From assembly GCA_030247855.1 (NCBI GenBank), contig JAPDRN010000030.1, forward strand, positions 62,001-126,000: a stretch of 64,000 nucleotides of DNA, written 5' to 3'. The notes beneath the pieces were generated by a model. It did no database searches. It was given only the letters and a program-made list of their open reading frames with translations, and was not told the origin of the DNA. This DNA is from Knufia peltigerae. Taxonomy: Eukaryota; Ascomycota; Eurotiomycetes; Chaetothyriales; Trichomeriaceae. Shown piece by piece: positions 22,601-33,457 of the stretch. Made by a program: the position numbers and the translations under genes. Positions within the stretch are counted from its first letter, which is position 1; each line of letters begins with the position of its first letter.

Positions 22601-23934
22601 TCAGACAAACAAATGGAAAGTTTCAGATGTTTTGCTCTTGTTGATGGTGGGAATTGCGATTTGCGTGCGCGTCTCAGACAACATATCAACACTACTCGTT
22701 TGGTCGCAAAGTGATCATTACTCCAATTACTCGTGCACAAAGTTCCGTACTCCGTGGTATAGACCAGACAGCATGATTGTTTGTTTCGCCGGCTGGACCC
22801 CATTGACAACGGCACCGACATTTCAACTTCACCGACACTCACTACCTGCCACTCCAATTTGAGTCTCGTTACACCATTATCCGGGCCACGGCGTGCTCAG
22901 GCAGAATCTGTGACAAGGCTCGATGCAGAATTTGGACTCACCACTCGGCCTCGGATCTTCTGAGTCGAGAAGAGGCTGGCGGTGGGACGCATGTGCTCTA
23001 GGTATGTCGTCTTGCCTCGGTGAAATCCATGTGCAAATTTGATACTCCGTATCATGATCATCATCCCTCGGTAGGGTCGACTTCGGATGTCTTTTACTCT
23101 TCAAGCAGCTAAACAACTTCGGTAACATTATTGGGGCCAATTCCCCTGCCAAAAAGCAGAAATGGTACGAGGCAATATGGAAGGAACATCCCCAACGGCG
23201 TCGAGCGGAGTTTATTTCCTAACCGTGGTCCTGTATAACGAGTACTACATAATGCCGTCGCTCAACTACCTATTCTCAACTAGTTGGGCACTTTCTAAAA
23301 GGTCCCAGAGTCACAATTTACCCTTGGCATGGAGGGGGGTTAACTGAAAAACAAGGATTATCACAAAACATGACGAATGTGCATTTGCATGTACCGAGTA
23401 ATAATGCAAGCAAGCGAGAAGGTAGGCAAGGGTTGATTAGGTACGAACTCATGGAGTACTTTCCGACGTTTGGCGAGTTGGGTTTGATCCTTGAGGTATT
23501 AGTATACGGAGTACGAAAGGACTACGAGTACGGAGTATGTACATGGGAGACTCGATCCTGTGGAAATTTCAGTGCCATCCTCTTTTCGAACAGTACGGAC
23601 TACTCATCCTCGCGAAAAGGCCGGTCGCAACATACCAAGTACTCCGTACATGCTGGCACGTTTGACGAGGTTTAAAATTGCAGTACTCTGTACAAAGAAC
23701 CCCCCCCTCCTTGTTATGGCTCGTTTTATACGGAGTACAGGACTACGGAGTACGTACCCTTGAATTTCTTGTACTGTACAACCCAATTGCATAACCAGGG
23801 TATTTCCCGATCATCATTTCTGATCTTCAAATTTTAATGACCTGTCATGGAAAGTGTATGTATACGAAGTACGAGTAAATGGTAAGGTTGGTTTCTGCGA
23901 GACGAAGGATTCATACATGCATGATACATGCATC

Positions 23935-23946
23935 CTCCGTACGGAG
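23935..23946. repeat. Perfect palindrome ctccgtacggag
   Basis: A 12-base perfect inverted repeat formed by two ccgta half-elements back to back, inside the 9-mer cluster. Inverted CCG/CGG triplets are typical of Zn2Cys6 dimer sites, but no binding is shown. Confidence 0.7.
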
Positions 23947-24010
23947 CCAAAATACCTAGTTTCGTGACTTTCGTTACATTTGGGCATCCGAAGCCGGCTC
24001 GTGGTCGTAG

Positions 24011-24030
24011 TGGTGGTGGTGGTGGTGGTG
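24011..24030. repeat. TGG trinucleotide repeat
   Basis: Six to seven tgg units in noncoding sequence, directly followed by ctactactac and a tacggagta element. Confidence 0.85.
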
Positions 24031-24283
24031 CTACTACTACGGAGTATTAGATAGAACGACCCATCGGCGGCGCTTCCTCCAACAACACCCTCTCTACCCG
24101 TAAAAAGTATCGTGATTGGATACAAAGGTAACGGCGATCGTGATGATCTGGAAGAAGGGAGAAGAAAGGAAATACTCCCGTGGAAGACCGGGATGAATAT
24201 GAATGGGCAACAAAGAACCACAACGAGGGGGGGTGGGCAAAAGATCTGCGAATTCTGAAACGATGAACTTCCGGGTAATTTGG

Positions 24284-24330
24284 TCAAAAAAAGAGGAGAA
24301 AAGGAAAAAGAAGAGAGGGAAAAAAAAAAC
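24284..24330 (+). repeat. Polypurine tract
   Basis: About 47 bases of almost pure A/G on the plus strand, in noncoding sequence. A C/T-rich tract with long C runs follows at about 24490-24528. Confidence 0.8.
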
Positions 24331-24732
24331 CCTCCCCACCGATGCACAATTTACCTTACATACTCCGTACTATGTACATAATACTTTTCAGCGTAGCAAG
24401 GATTGCAAGTCTTTGTTTGCAACCATTTCTCCTTGGTTGAGTTGTATGTACCCGGAGTGTACGGATACAAGTAGAGTAATTCCTCCGTATAGTGCCCTCC
24501 CTCCCTCCCCCCTCCCCCCCTCCTCCTTACTCGTACTTGTACCCTCGGTTTGGCTTCTCTTGATCCTCTGGATACTCTACTGGCGTTCAAACTCCTTCTC
24601 TCCATTAGACCCCGCGACCACTTGACTACTCCGGATCGTGCTCCCTAGACAAATAACATGTTGAATGGTTGGTTCGCTACAAGAAAACAAACCGAGGAGG
24701 TAAGTGTGTTTAAGCGGGGGCAAGCGAGGCGC

Positions 24733-24770
24733 TTATCGATAATCGATACGGAGTATTAATCGATATCGAT
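24733..24770. repeat. Nested ATCGAT palindromes
   Basis: ttatcgataa (24733-24742), a tacggagta element (24747-24755) and the 12-base perfect palindrome atcgatatcgat (24759-24770) lie within 38 bases. The arrangement resembles the pair at 14.6 kb. Confidence 0.7.
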
Positions 24771-27700
24771 TTGGTTTCATATTCGAGTACAGTACAGGCA
24801 GTATCAATGGGGGCTACGAAACTTGGAAAAGCATATCATTACCTCATCCTTTTTTTTTCTTTTTGTTATTATATAAATGAAAAAACAAAAGAAAAAACTC
24901 TTTGTATGTCCTCCGTATGACTCGGTTCTCGGTACCAATGTTGTTGTAACGGTCGCCGCTCAAGCGTCATTTTATTAGGAGCGACTACGGGGTTCTTTTG
25001 CTTTCAAAGACCAATGCAGAAGTCTGCAAAAACTACTGTACAATCCATCCTTCCCTTCTGCACGTCGCATGTTGCATACAACCAATCCGTACGGGAATCG
25101 ATTTTGCTGCGATATGACGTGGTTTTTCGTTTACCTTGCGGAGGAGGTCCAGGTAAGGTAGGTAGGTCAATGGGCTGGAGTAACTTTTTAATAAAAAAGA
25201 AATCCTTCTCAGCACAAGACGTGTCGAGACGAAATGAATGGGAGGTGAGGGTTTAACCACTTATCTGTACAGAGCATCCATACTCCCCATACTAATCATG
25301 TCTACGACTTACCTACTTACTTGCGATGCCGGAGTACGGTGTGTAGGTATTCTTGATCTTTATTCCACTCACTCAAAATCATACCTCTCTGATGCGAAGT
25401 ACAAGGTTGATCTCGTGATAGGATACAATGACACATGGTCTTGCTTGTACGTGTCTTGTCCTTACTTCCAACTTCGGATCCGTTCAATCACATTACCTAT
25501 CACGACTATATCTCAGGTTATCTTAAAGTAAGAGTACTAGTACTAATACTCTGAACGTCTTTTGTCCTTCACCGCCATCACCACATCGCTCCCGTTACGC
25601 TTCAGTCGCGCCGGGCGGTACGAATTAATGATAATCTTAAGGTGTGTACAAGAGGCAGTTACAATACGCCGTGGATATCAAGTCCGAACTGGTGCGCATA
25701 GTTTCTGCACGTTGTTCAACGACTTCATTGACAGAACTCCATACTCCTCCATACGAGTATGTGTGATCCGTGCACGAACCGAACAACCATAGCAAATATA
25801 TACCTGTGTCTGTATGAACAAGCCGATACCATCTACCGTAAAAGGTCCAATGAATCTTGAATCTTCTTCGTCACGATTTGCCCCTTTTTACGGTCCGACT
25901 CTCACCACCTGCGGACTCGAAGTCGGATGTTCTTGCGAGTGATCAGACCTCGGTGTCCCCTGTTGCACCGTCAACGGTATACTCTTCGTAGACATCCTTG
26001 GGCTCTTATCGGATACCCTCGGTTACTTACACGCAGTGTGATTCGAGAAATGTCAATATCGGTAGCCACCATGATTAGAATAGTCCGCAAGACTGGTCCC
26101 CTGAATGCGCAGCCTGATACTGGTCATTATATCGGAACATCAACAATGTAAAGATCTTCAATCGATGTTGGCGAATCATTCCATGGCAGACGGATTGAAT
26201 GAAGACTAGAACGCTGATGGCCAACGTCGCTTTTAAAACGCAGCCAAGTCTTTTTTGCCGCCGCACACGCCTTCCACTTTCACATCGGCGACGTTCCTTT
26301 TGAAACGAACTCCAAACCCGCAAACGAGCTTGACACACAAGCCAGCCCGGTTGTCCAAGCAGTCGTCGTCCCGCGTTCCAAGTCCTGGCAGGTCAGCAAG
26401 CACATCTAGACGGACGACGTTACAGGGATCGATGCACCGGTATGGGCCATGAAGCCCGCCTCTTTTTATTCTGCGTCGGTGTGGCTGGAAAACAAGCCTC
26501 CGAGTCAGTACTGCATGTTGCCGTTTGTAACGAAGTATGCGCCGACAGGTTGGCAACTGGGCCATGACCTCTCGTTTTGCGTTCTCTTCGATGCAAGGAC
26601 TTCGTCCCCAAGCCAGGAAGGATATCAGTCTCGCCGAACACAGACACACAACCGAGCACACGAATCGAGGTATGACCAGTGAGGTTGGTCGCAGTGCCAC
26701 TGACCGTCAAATTTGAAGGCGTGTCACGTTGGGCGGCATTGCGCAGGGATTCTGCCGTGTAATGACTGCTCACTGCATACCTCCAACTGGGCCCTTTGAT
26801 TCTGCATCATGCACGACGAACGTTGGAGATTGGACATAGGGTGTTGATTGATCTTGGCTTACAAGGCCGCAACAAGTGTTCCAGGAAAGACCCCGTTCCC
26901 ATTCAGGCTGGACGAGTCTCGCCTGCCTAAGGCCGCCTAGGGTGTGACAAAGTCGGGCTCAAACGCCATTGTCGCCACATCAGTCCTTTCCAAGGGTCTT
27001 TTTCGTGGTATCGTTTGCATCCACCCAGCAAGGATACACAATGCTGGGGTCAAGGGAATGTTAAGCAGACATCTCTGGACAAGGATACAAGTGAATGGCC
27101 AGGGGAATGATAGTACAGGTCCCGTTGTTCAATGAGCCGCCCATGTAATTGCCCCACTTACTCTGGAGGAATAACTGACCTTGGTCTCTCGGTTGAAACT
27201 ATTCAGATGCATCCGCGCTGATCCAACTTCGACCTGAATATCACTTGCCAAGTTAGACAACAGGCCGAGAGCAATGGCTGATAGATTGAATGCGAAGCAA
27301 GAAGCTAAGGTGATTCTGCGAACAAAGTCGAATGAAAGCGTTCGCCATGTGAGACATGCATACTCGCTTATCTGCTGGTTATCGAACGGATGCCGGTGAT
27401 TGTCAGGAGAACTTGCCTAATGTCAACGATCGCTTGATGCGATAGGCGAGAGTCGAGACCAATCGGTGAACGCTATAAATACGTGAACACTGCAGAACGC
27501 GATAACGCCGGTTGGGCTGGCTGATGCCAAAGACGGGAAGTGAAACTTGAAAATTGTAGACGGCCGGAGTTGTGGAACCAGCTGAAACATGCTTCCTGGC
27601 CTGCGTCCGGAACGAACAAGCATTCTCTATAGAGTGTCCTGGTCAAAAAGATCTGCAGCTTTGCGATGGAGACCGTGCTAGATCTTTTTTGTGGCTGACT

Positions 27701-28138
27701 GTCATCCCGTATCGGTTTCTATAGTGGTCGCAAAGCTGATACTTACGGAAATGTTGTTGTAGATACTATGACGCCTGCGAATGTCGATTCCCGAGCGAAG
27801 AATCAGTGTCATCCAGCTGTGAAGAGCATCCTTGTAGCAGGTCACTTCGTTTGCTGCCGTAGGTCAGGAGTGCAGAAAAAGTGATCAATTGAATGCCGTA
27901 CAGATTGGTAATTGACTGTCAAGAGAATCGACCTAATGTGCATCTCGGGAATAGTACACAAAACGACACCCAACAAGGTAATGGCCAGCCTCTACCAAGT
28001 AAGTCTATGTCAAAAACAATTGAGTGAAACCCAATGTGTCAACAAAAGAAAAGGTGCAACATAACCAAAGAAATTTCAAACAATGAATCTGGAACCACAA
28101 GTGCTCAATGAGTCCCCTGGTCCACGCCTGAGATTCCC

Positions 28139-29339
28139 TCACATGGTCTCTTCTTCGATAGTGATATCAGGGGGAGGGACCATGTAGACATGCTCTGAAT
28201 CGCTATCGGGGATGGTCATATCGGCTCCATCGTTGATTTCGGCGTAAGTCGGACGTGACGGAAGTTCCTCCACCGGTGTGACATATTGGTGTTGCCAGTC
28301 GGTACTATGAAGTTCATCGACGACGTAGACCTCCCTCAACAATTGTAAAGGCAGGCATTCCCAGCTTGTTTCAGCTCCGTATGGAATTGGTGGGGTCTCC
28401 TCGCCTGTTGAACATTGAGTCAGTACCACATCTGGAATTAGTCTGAAGTGCCAAACTGACCGGTTGCATGTGATGATTGCAAGAGACCGTGACATTGATT
28501 CCAGACAGCTTCCCTGATGTTCATAGTTTCCGACTCCGTCGTGGCTTCACTCCGTAGATCTTCTTCCCAATCTCCATTCAATCTCACAGCAATCTTGGGC
28601 AGGCAGAGGTATGGCCAGAACATACGGTTGCCAAGCAAGTTTCTCTGAATTGATCCTGGGTTGATCCAATGAAAGGCACCGAGGAGTGCAGCAACTTGAT
28701 CAAGGCGCCAGACGGGTATAGCTTTGTATCTGTAAAAAGAGAACGTCAGGACAGTCATATCTGAAGGGTAGTCACCTAAAAGTCGGACGGTAGTTGAGGA
28801 TCATAATCAACGTACACTGGCAGACCATCAACAGTCCTCTCTCCTTGTCTGGCTCGTAGCTAGCAATTGCCAAACTTGAGCTTGACAGCAAGACGTCCAG
28901 CGTCGACAAAGGCTCCAAGGATGTATTCCAGAGCTTCTCCAATGTTCACACCACGCCTCACTAAGGGGATCATGTACATATGACGATTTTCCCAGTCCAT
29001 CATGTGAGGCCTGTTAGGGTTATGCGAGTCAAAGGACGGGTCAATCTGGACAATAACTCTGTCACGTTGAAGCCAGTCGAAATGGTTCAGGTGATGAACA
29101 GTCAGTTCAGGATCATTGATGCGTATAACGAAAACGTGGCCTTCCTCGGTGATTTCAGCTGAGGGATTTGCTGGTGGAGGGGCCGGTCGAGGCTCTGTAA
29201 CAGGAATTGGTGAAATGCCATATGATTCAACCGGATCAGAGGTAGAAGGAAGGGCAGGAATCGCTGACGAGGAGCCAGATGCAGATGCAGACGCAGATGT
29301 CTCGCCGGTAGTCAAGGTTGGAGTGGTAGAGTTTGCCAT
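28139..29339 (-). CDS. Unknown protein, three exons, frame broken near 28,862
   Basis: From the ATG at 29339 (MANSTTPTLTTGE) a Ser/Ala/Pro-rich leader leads into a coherent domain (HVFVIRINDPELTVHHLNHF, then RHMYMIPLVRRGVNIGEALE). The frame meets a TAG at 28860-28862 immediately after KLKFGNC. Coding continues in the +1 frame with SYEPDKERGLLMVCQ to 28776. It is then spliced across 28730-28775 (46 nt) to exon 28461-28729 (YKAIPVWRLDQVAALLGAFH), and across 28405-28460 (56 nt) to exon 28404-28139, ending DITIEEETM. Both introns keep phase perfectly, so the +1 frame is real downstream. I found no intron of plausible size restoring phase across the TAG. The break may be a mutation, a sequencing error, an unusual intron or +1 frameshifting. 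Family and function are not recognised. Confidence 0.65.
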
Positions 29340-29959
29340 GGTATCGGTGCTAAGTAAGTAGATCGTAGGAAACAGATGCAAGAGCAAAATGCTATCACCA
29401 GATACAATGCAGGGCGAAGATGTTGGTAGGAAAGGATGAAAGACAGGGGAGAGAATATGAATCAAATGGTATCCTACCTCTTAATGAATGCGATGTGCCT
29501 GCCATCATGGAGATTTGTGGGAAAAAGTGATTGCAGAGGAAGGTACGAATCTTTAGAGTCTTGAATGAAATACTTGTGTCAGGTACCGTACAGTAGTGCA
29601 ACTATATACGGAGGAGTAAATAGCCACAAGATGACAAAAGCTATCGGAAAACATTCCTAACTCGCCGCAAGGCTTCCCCGCCATGCATTAACATCCTAGA
29701 GACGTGTTCCCCCCTCAGGCACCCTCGATGAGTGATTGGCCGGAATGCCGGCGAACACCGCAAGTTTTGAGTGGGCTTCAAAGGAACATTCAAGAAGAAG
29801 TTTTGTGTGCAAGGCTCAAACTACAGTGAAAGAGCTGCGGTGTCTACTTCTCTGACTCTCAATTCCTACTACTGCCCACTACATATAATATATACTCAAT
29901 TCGCTTCACAGCATACGCTGTCCACTACCGATCTATCAGGCTGCCTACTCGATCTCACC
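29340..29959. promoter_or_regulatory. Divergent promoter, unknown gene and cyclophilin 40
   Basis: 620 bases between divergent starts. A TATA-rich element (tataatatata, 29884-29894) lies about 66 bases upstream of the cyclophilin ATG at 29960. Confidence 0.5.
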
Positions 29960-31343
29960 ATGGCAGACTCAAAGAGTGGTACGCCTCGTCCCAAAAATCA
30001 GTGTCGCATGAGTGCAGCCTAATCCTGATATTAGGGAGACCTCGTGTCTATTTCGACATCACAATTGGAGGCAGACCAGAAGGTCGTGTTGTCTTTGAGC
30101 TGGTAAGTTGTAAATCTGGTTTCTTGCGGAGAATCCACCAGTCTGACATGCGACACAGTTCAACGATGGTAACCACTCATACCTCCGATACTGCCTTCGC
30201 GTCCATTAACCATGACTCTAGTGGTGCCCAAGACAGCCGAGAACTTTCGCGCACTGTGTACTGGTGAAAAGGGAACAGGAAAATCTGGCAAACTTCTGAG
30301 TTACAAAGGTGGGCGATTTAGCGTGTGCTGGGTGGTGAAATACTGAGACGAGGACAGGCTCAATCTTCCATCGCGTCATCAAGTCTTTCATGATCCAAGG
30401 CGGTGATTTCACCGCCTCTAATGGTACTGGTGGAGAGTCAATCTATGGCGAAAAGTTCCCGGATGAGAACTTTGAGCTGAAGCATGACCGCCCATTCCTC
30501 TTGTCTATGGCAAACTCGGGACCAGGTAAAGACGGCAAACACGAATTTTATGGTATGGAATACTGACCAGCATACACAGGCACAAATGGCTCCCAGTTCT
30601 TCGTTACTACCGTCCCCACCCCACATCTAGACGGCAAGCATGTGGTCTACGGAGAAGTTATCAACGGCAAAAACATCGTCCGCAAGATTGAAAACCTTCC
30701 AACCCAATCCGACAAACCTGTGAGCGACGTGGTGGTGGCCGATTGTGGACAACTTGAGGGAAGCGAGTACAGTGCAGCCAGCCAGAAAGCGCCTGATGCG
30801 ACAGGAGATCCTTATGAAGACTTTCCTGACGACCAGGGCGAGCTGAAGGGTGAAGAATACTACAATATTGCCCTTGACCTCAAGGAGTATGGCAACAAAG
30901 CATTCAAGGGCGGGGACATTGAGACGGGCATCGACAAGTACCAGAAGGGCCTGAGATATCTCAACGAGTATCCTGCGGCAAACGAGAACGATCCCAAAGA
31001 TCTCCAGGCCAATATGGACTCCCTTCGATTCACCCTTCACAGTAATTCAGCACTCCTGGCCAACAAAGCTAAGCACTACGACGAGGCACAGAAGTGGGCT
31101 GGGTTTGCAATTGATGCCATTCCCAAGGATGCCAAAGATACAGACAAGGCGAAGGCCTATTTCAGGAGAGCCCAGGCGCGAGTTGCGCTGAAAGATGCGG
31201 ACGAGGCTCTAAAGGACTTTGAGCAAGCCGCTAAGCTCGCACCAGAAGATGCTGCCATCAAGAATGAGCTGACCAAGACCAAGAAGAGCTTGCAAGAAAG
31301 TATCAAAAAGGAGAAGGATGCATACAAGAAGTTCTTCAGCTGA
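29960..31343 (+). CDS. CPR6: Cyclophilin 40, peptidyl-prolyl isomerase with TPR
   Basis: Six exons: 29960-29978, 30035-30102, 30159-30168, 30222-30308, 30358-30525 and 30580-31343. The five introns are 49-56 nt, and the 371-aa product keeps phase throughout. Residues 8-175 are the cyclophilin domain: VYFDITIGGRPEGR, then KTAENFRALCTGEKG, FHRVIKSFMIQGGDF with the catalytic Arg in FHRV, and NGSQFFVTTVPTPHLDGKHV. Residues about 215-370 form three TPR repeats (LKEYGNKAFKGGDIETGIDKY, NSALLANKAKHYDEA, KAYFRRAQARVALKDADEA) that bind the Hsp90 C-terminal MEEVD. Cyp40 is a cytosolic Hsp90 co-chaperone. The third exon is only 10 nt (TTC AAC GAT G) and is needed for the conserved FND-VVPKTAENF segment. 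The terminal KKEKDAYKKFFS matches the family. Confidence 0.95.
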
Positions 31344-31833
31344 GATGGGCTAGCTATCAAGGGCTTCTGACACGGGCCTTAGAAATGCACCTGCTTTCTG
31401 GCTCCTTAAAAAGATTCATTCGTGGAGGTCCCAACTTTGCATACAAAATTGGCTCAGGCTCGGCAAATACTGGACGATACCCATGCTGCATCAATGACTG
31501 TTATGTCTGGAAAAATGGGGATTAAATGACCATAGCGAAAGAAAATGAAAGAAAGTGATTAAAATTTTAATTAAATGGCCTTCTCTGTACATTGCTTGTA
31601 GGCGCTTTTAGGGTTTGGCAGCGCCCAACGCACAATCACGGGCGCCCATGAAGTGAGTGGACCAGGCGGTCCCACTTTGTCTATCGAGGTCACCGTCGTC
31701 ATATTTACGGGCGGCTAACGCGCGACAGATCGTGGCGTTTATTTGATCGCCTTTACAAAACTATCAGACTTGCACCCACATGTGCCTTGTCGTATGTGCA
31801 GCGTCATAGTTGAGGGCCTGCAACTTTGACAGA
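31344..31833. other. Intergenic
   Basis: 490 bases between the cyclophilin stop and the Pelota start. It holds the trailer of the first and the promoter of the second. No further feature seen. Confidence 0.5.
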
Positions 31834-33139
31834 ATGCGCCTCGTCAAGCGTCACATTGATGACAATGGCAGTGGTAGTGTCACATTATGTCCGGAGGAAC
31901 CAGAAGACATGGTACGGCAGCCCTTTTTCTTCCACAGGTCTTCGGAAAGTGTGTACTTACTGACTTTCCACCCAGTGGCATGCGTACAATCTCATCCGAC
32001 CGACAGATCTACTCACGGCCTCGGCCATACGTCGAGTCACCTCAGAGTCCGCCTCAACTGGCTCAACATCGTCCCAACGCGTGCACACGAATCTTACCAT
32101 CAGAGTCAAGTCACTGGACTTTGATCCGCAGGCCGGACAACTCCACGTGCTGGGGCAGATAGCCCGGGAAAATCGATTCACAAAGATCGGTCAATTCCAC
32201 ACCCTCGATCTCGAACTGAACCGGAATTTCACCCTCGAGAAAGAAGTTGAAGGACCACACGGCGGCGAAGGATGGGACAGCGTCGCACGAGCACAGCTGG
32301 AAGAGGCCATAGATCCGTCAAAAGGCACCGAGGCGGTGGCGGTCGTCATGCAGGAAGGGCTCGCGAACATATGTTTCATCACACAATACCAGACAGTGCT
32401 CCGACAGAGGGTGGAAGTCTCGGTGCCCAGGAAGCGAACAGGAGCCGGGAGGTCGGCAGATCATGACAAGGGTCTAGAAAAGTTCTTCGGCACAGTGTTG
32501 GATACGTTGATGAGACAACTCGAGGGGTTGATCCAGAACAACGACAGCACCACGCATTTTCCCGTTTTATTGGCCAGTCCCGGGTTCACGGCTTCTGGCT
32601 TCTTAGAATATATCAAGAGCACCACAATGACGGGAGGGGACAAGTTGCTGAATGAACTACTGAAGCGCAAGGCGTTTGTCGTCATTCACAGCAGCTCGGG
32701 TCATCTGCACAGTCTCAACGAGGTGCTCAAGAGTCCTGAGGTGCTGGCCAGACTCAAGGACACGAAATATGCAAGGGAGACTGCCTTGATGGATGACTTC
32801 TTCGCGATGTTGAGGAAAGATGACGGCCGAGCGTGGTATGGCCCGAAAGAAGTCGAGACTTCGGTTGACAAGGGCGCCGTTGGTCGAGGAGGCGGTGTTC
32901 TTCTCATCAGCAATGCCCTATTTAGAAGTGAAGACGTAGCGACTCGGAGGAGATGGGTGAGGCTTGTTGATAGAGTCCGCAAAGAAGAAGGCGGCGAGGT
33001 ACGGGTTCTAAGTAGTGACCATGAAAGCGGGAAGAGGCTTGAAGGGTTGGGTGGCATCGCTGCAATCCTAACATTCCCTATCGATGACATGGAGTCTGAG
33101 GACGAGTCTGAGCCTGCGAATGACACACAGGATTCATGA
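31834..33139 (+). CDS. DOM34: Pelota/Dom34 ribosome rescue factor
   Basis: Exons 31834-31911 and 31976-33139 (64-nt intron, phase 0) encode 413 aa. The protein starts MRLVKRHIDDNGSGSVTLCP, and the second exon continues WHAYNLIRPTDLLTASAIRR, the diagnostic N-terminal Sm-like domain of Pelota. The central and C-terminal eRF1-like domains follow (FPVLLASPGFTASGFLEYIK; AFVVIHSSSGHLHSLNEVLK; YGPKEVETSVDKGAV). It lacks the GGQ motif, as expected for Dom34. With Hbs1 it splits stalled ribosomes in no-go and non-stop decay. The C-terminus carries an acidic tail (DMESEDESEPAND). The long frame alone starts within the first domain at a GTG; the short first exon gives the true start. Confidence 0.96.
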
Positions 33140-33457
33140 CGAGATGTATTTCTTTTCACGTGCACTCTGACTCCAGAACAAGTTCTCTTTCGCATGAGAA
33201 AGTTTGCTTGCTGTCTCTCATCTTGCTGATCAAACGTGACATGTAGGCTGTAAAGGAGCATTTAGCCTTGCGGGGTGAATTCACGTACCGCGGCCAGCCT
33301 CGCGCCGGAAGATCTTCGGCTCACATGTCAGTGAAACGCGACATGCGTTTTTTGTGTTACTTGTGGCCATGAGCACATCAACAAACACCATCAGAAATGC
33401 CATCAATGGCTCGATACACCTCTCACGGCCGTGACATTTTTCTCGTTGCCGTTCAAG
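33140..33457. other. Intergenic
   Basis: 318 bases between two plus-strand genes. An in-frame ATG at 33431 lies just upstream of the chosen start of the next gene. Nothing else recognised. Confidence 0.45.

Larger units (their letters stand above)
21235..24755. repeat. Cluster of tactccgta/tacggagta elements
   Basis: Exact copies of the 9-mer, in either orientation, at 21236, 23043, 23505, 23529, 23640, 23729, 23744, 24038, 24361 and 24747, with many one-mismatch relatives between them (for example near 22230 and 22750). The element is an interrupted palindrome: TAC and GTA arms around TCC. Isolated exact copies elsewhere (35913, 42902, 46500, 55366, 58234, 63873) are all noncoding. Confidence 0.85.
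19623..28138. other. Gene-poor tract with clustered 9-mer elements (about 8.5 kb)
   Basis: No open frame in this tract shows a recognisable domain. It includes the AKR promoter and a TTG/TGT-rich leader near 19.7-19.9 kb, a GC-richer part to about 21 kb, then a stretch at 21.2-24.8 kb rich in tactccgta/tacggagta elements, polypurine and polypyrimidine runs, and ATCGAT palindromes. Overlapping minus-strand frames at 26233-26773 look partly protein-like but could not be assembled into a convincing gene. A tataaata element near 27475 has no supported downstream gene. The tract may be a decayed accessory region or long regulatory sequence. Confidence 0.6.

Noticed and set aside
11384..28138. Transposon or RIP-degraded element in the gene-poor tract
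   Set aside because: No transposase or reverse-transcriptase fragment, terminal inverted repeats or strong AT skew could be seen by eye, so no mobile element is called.
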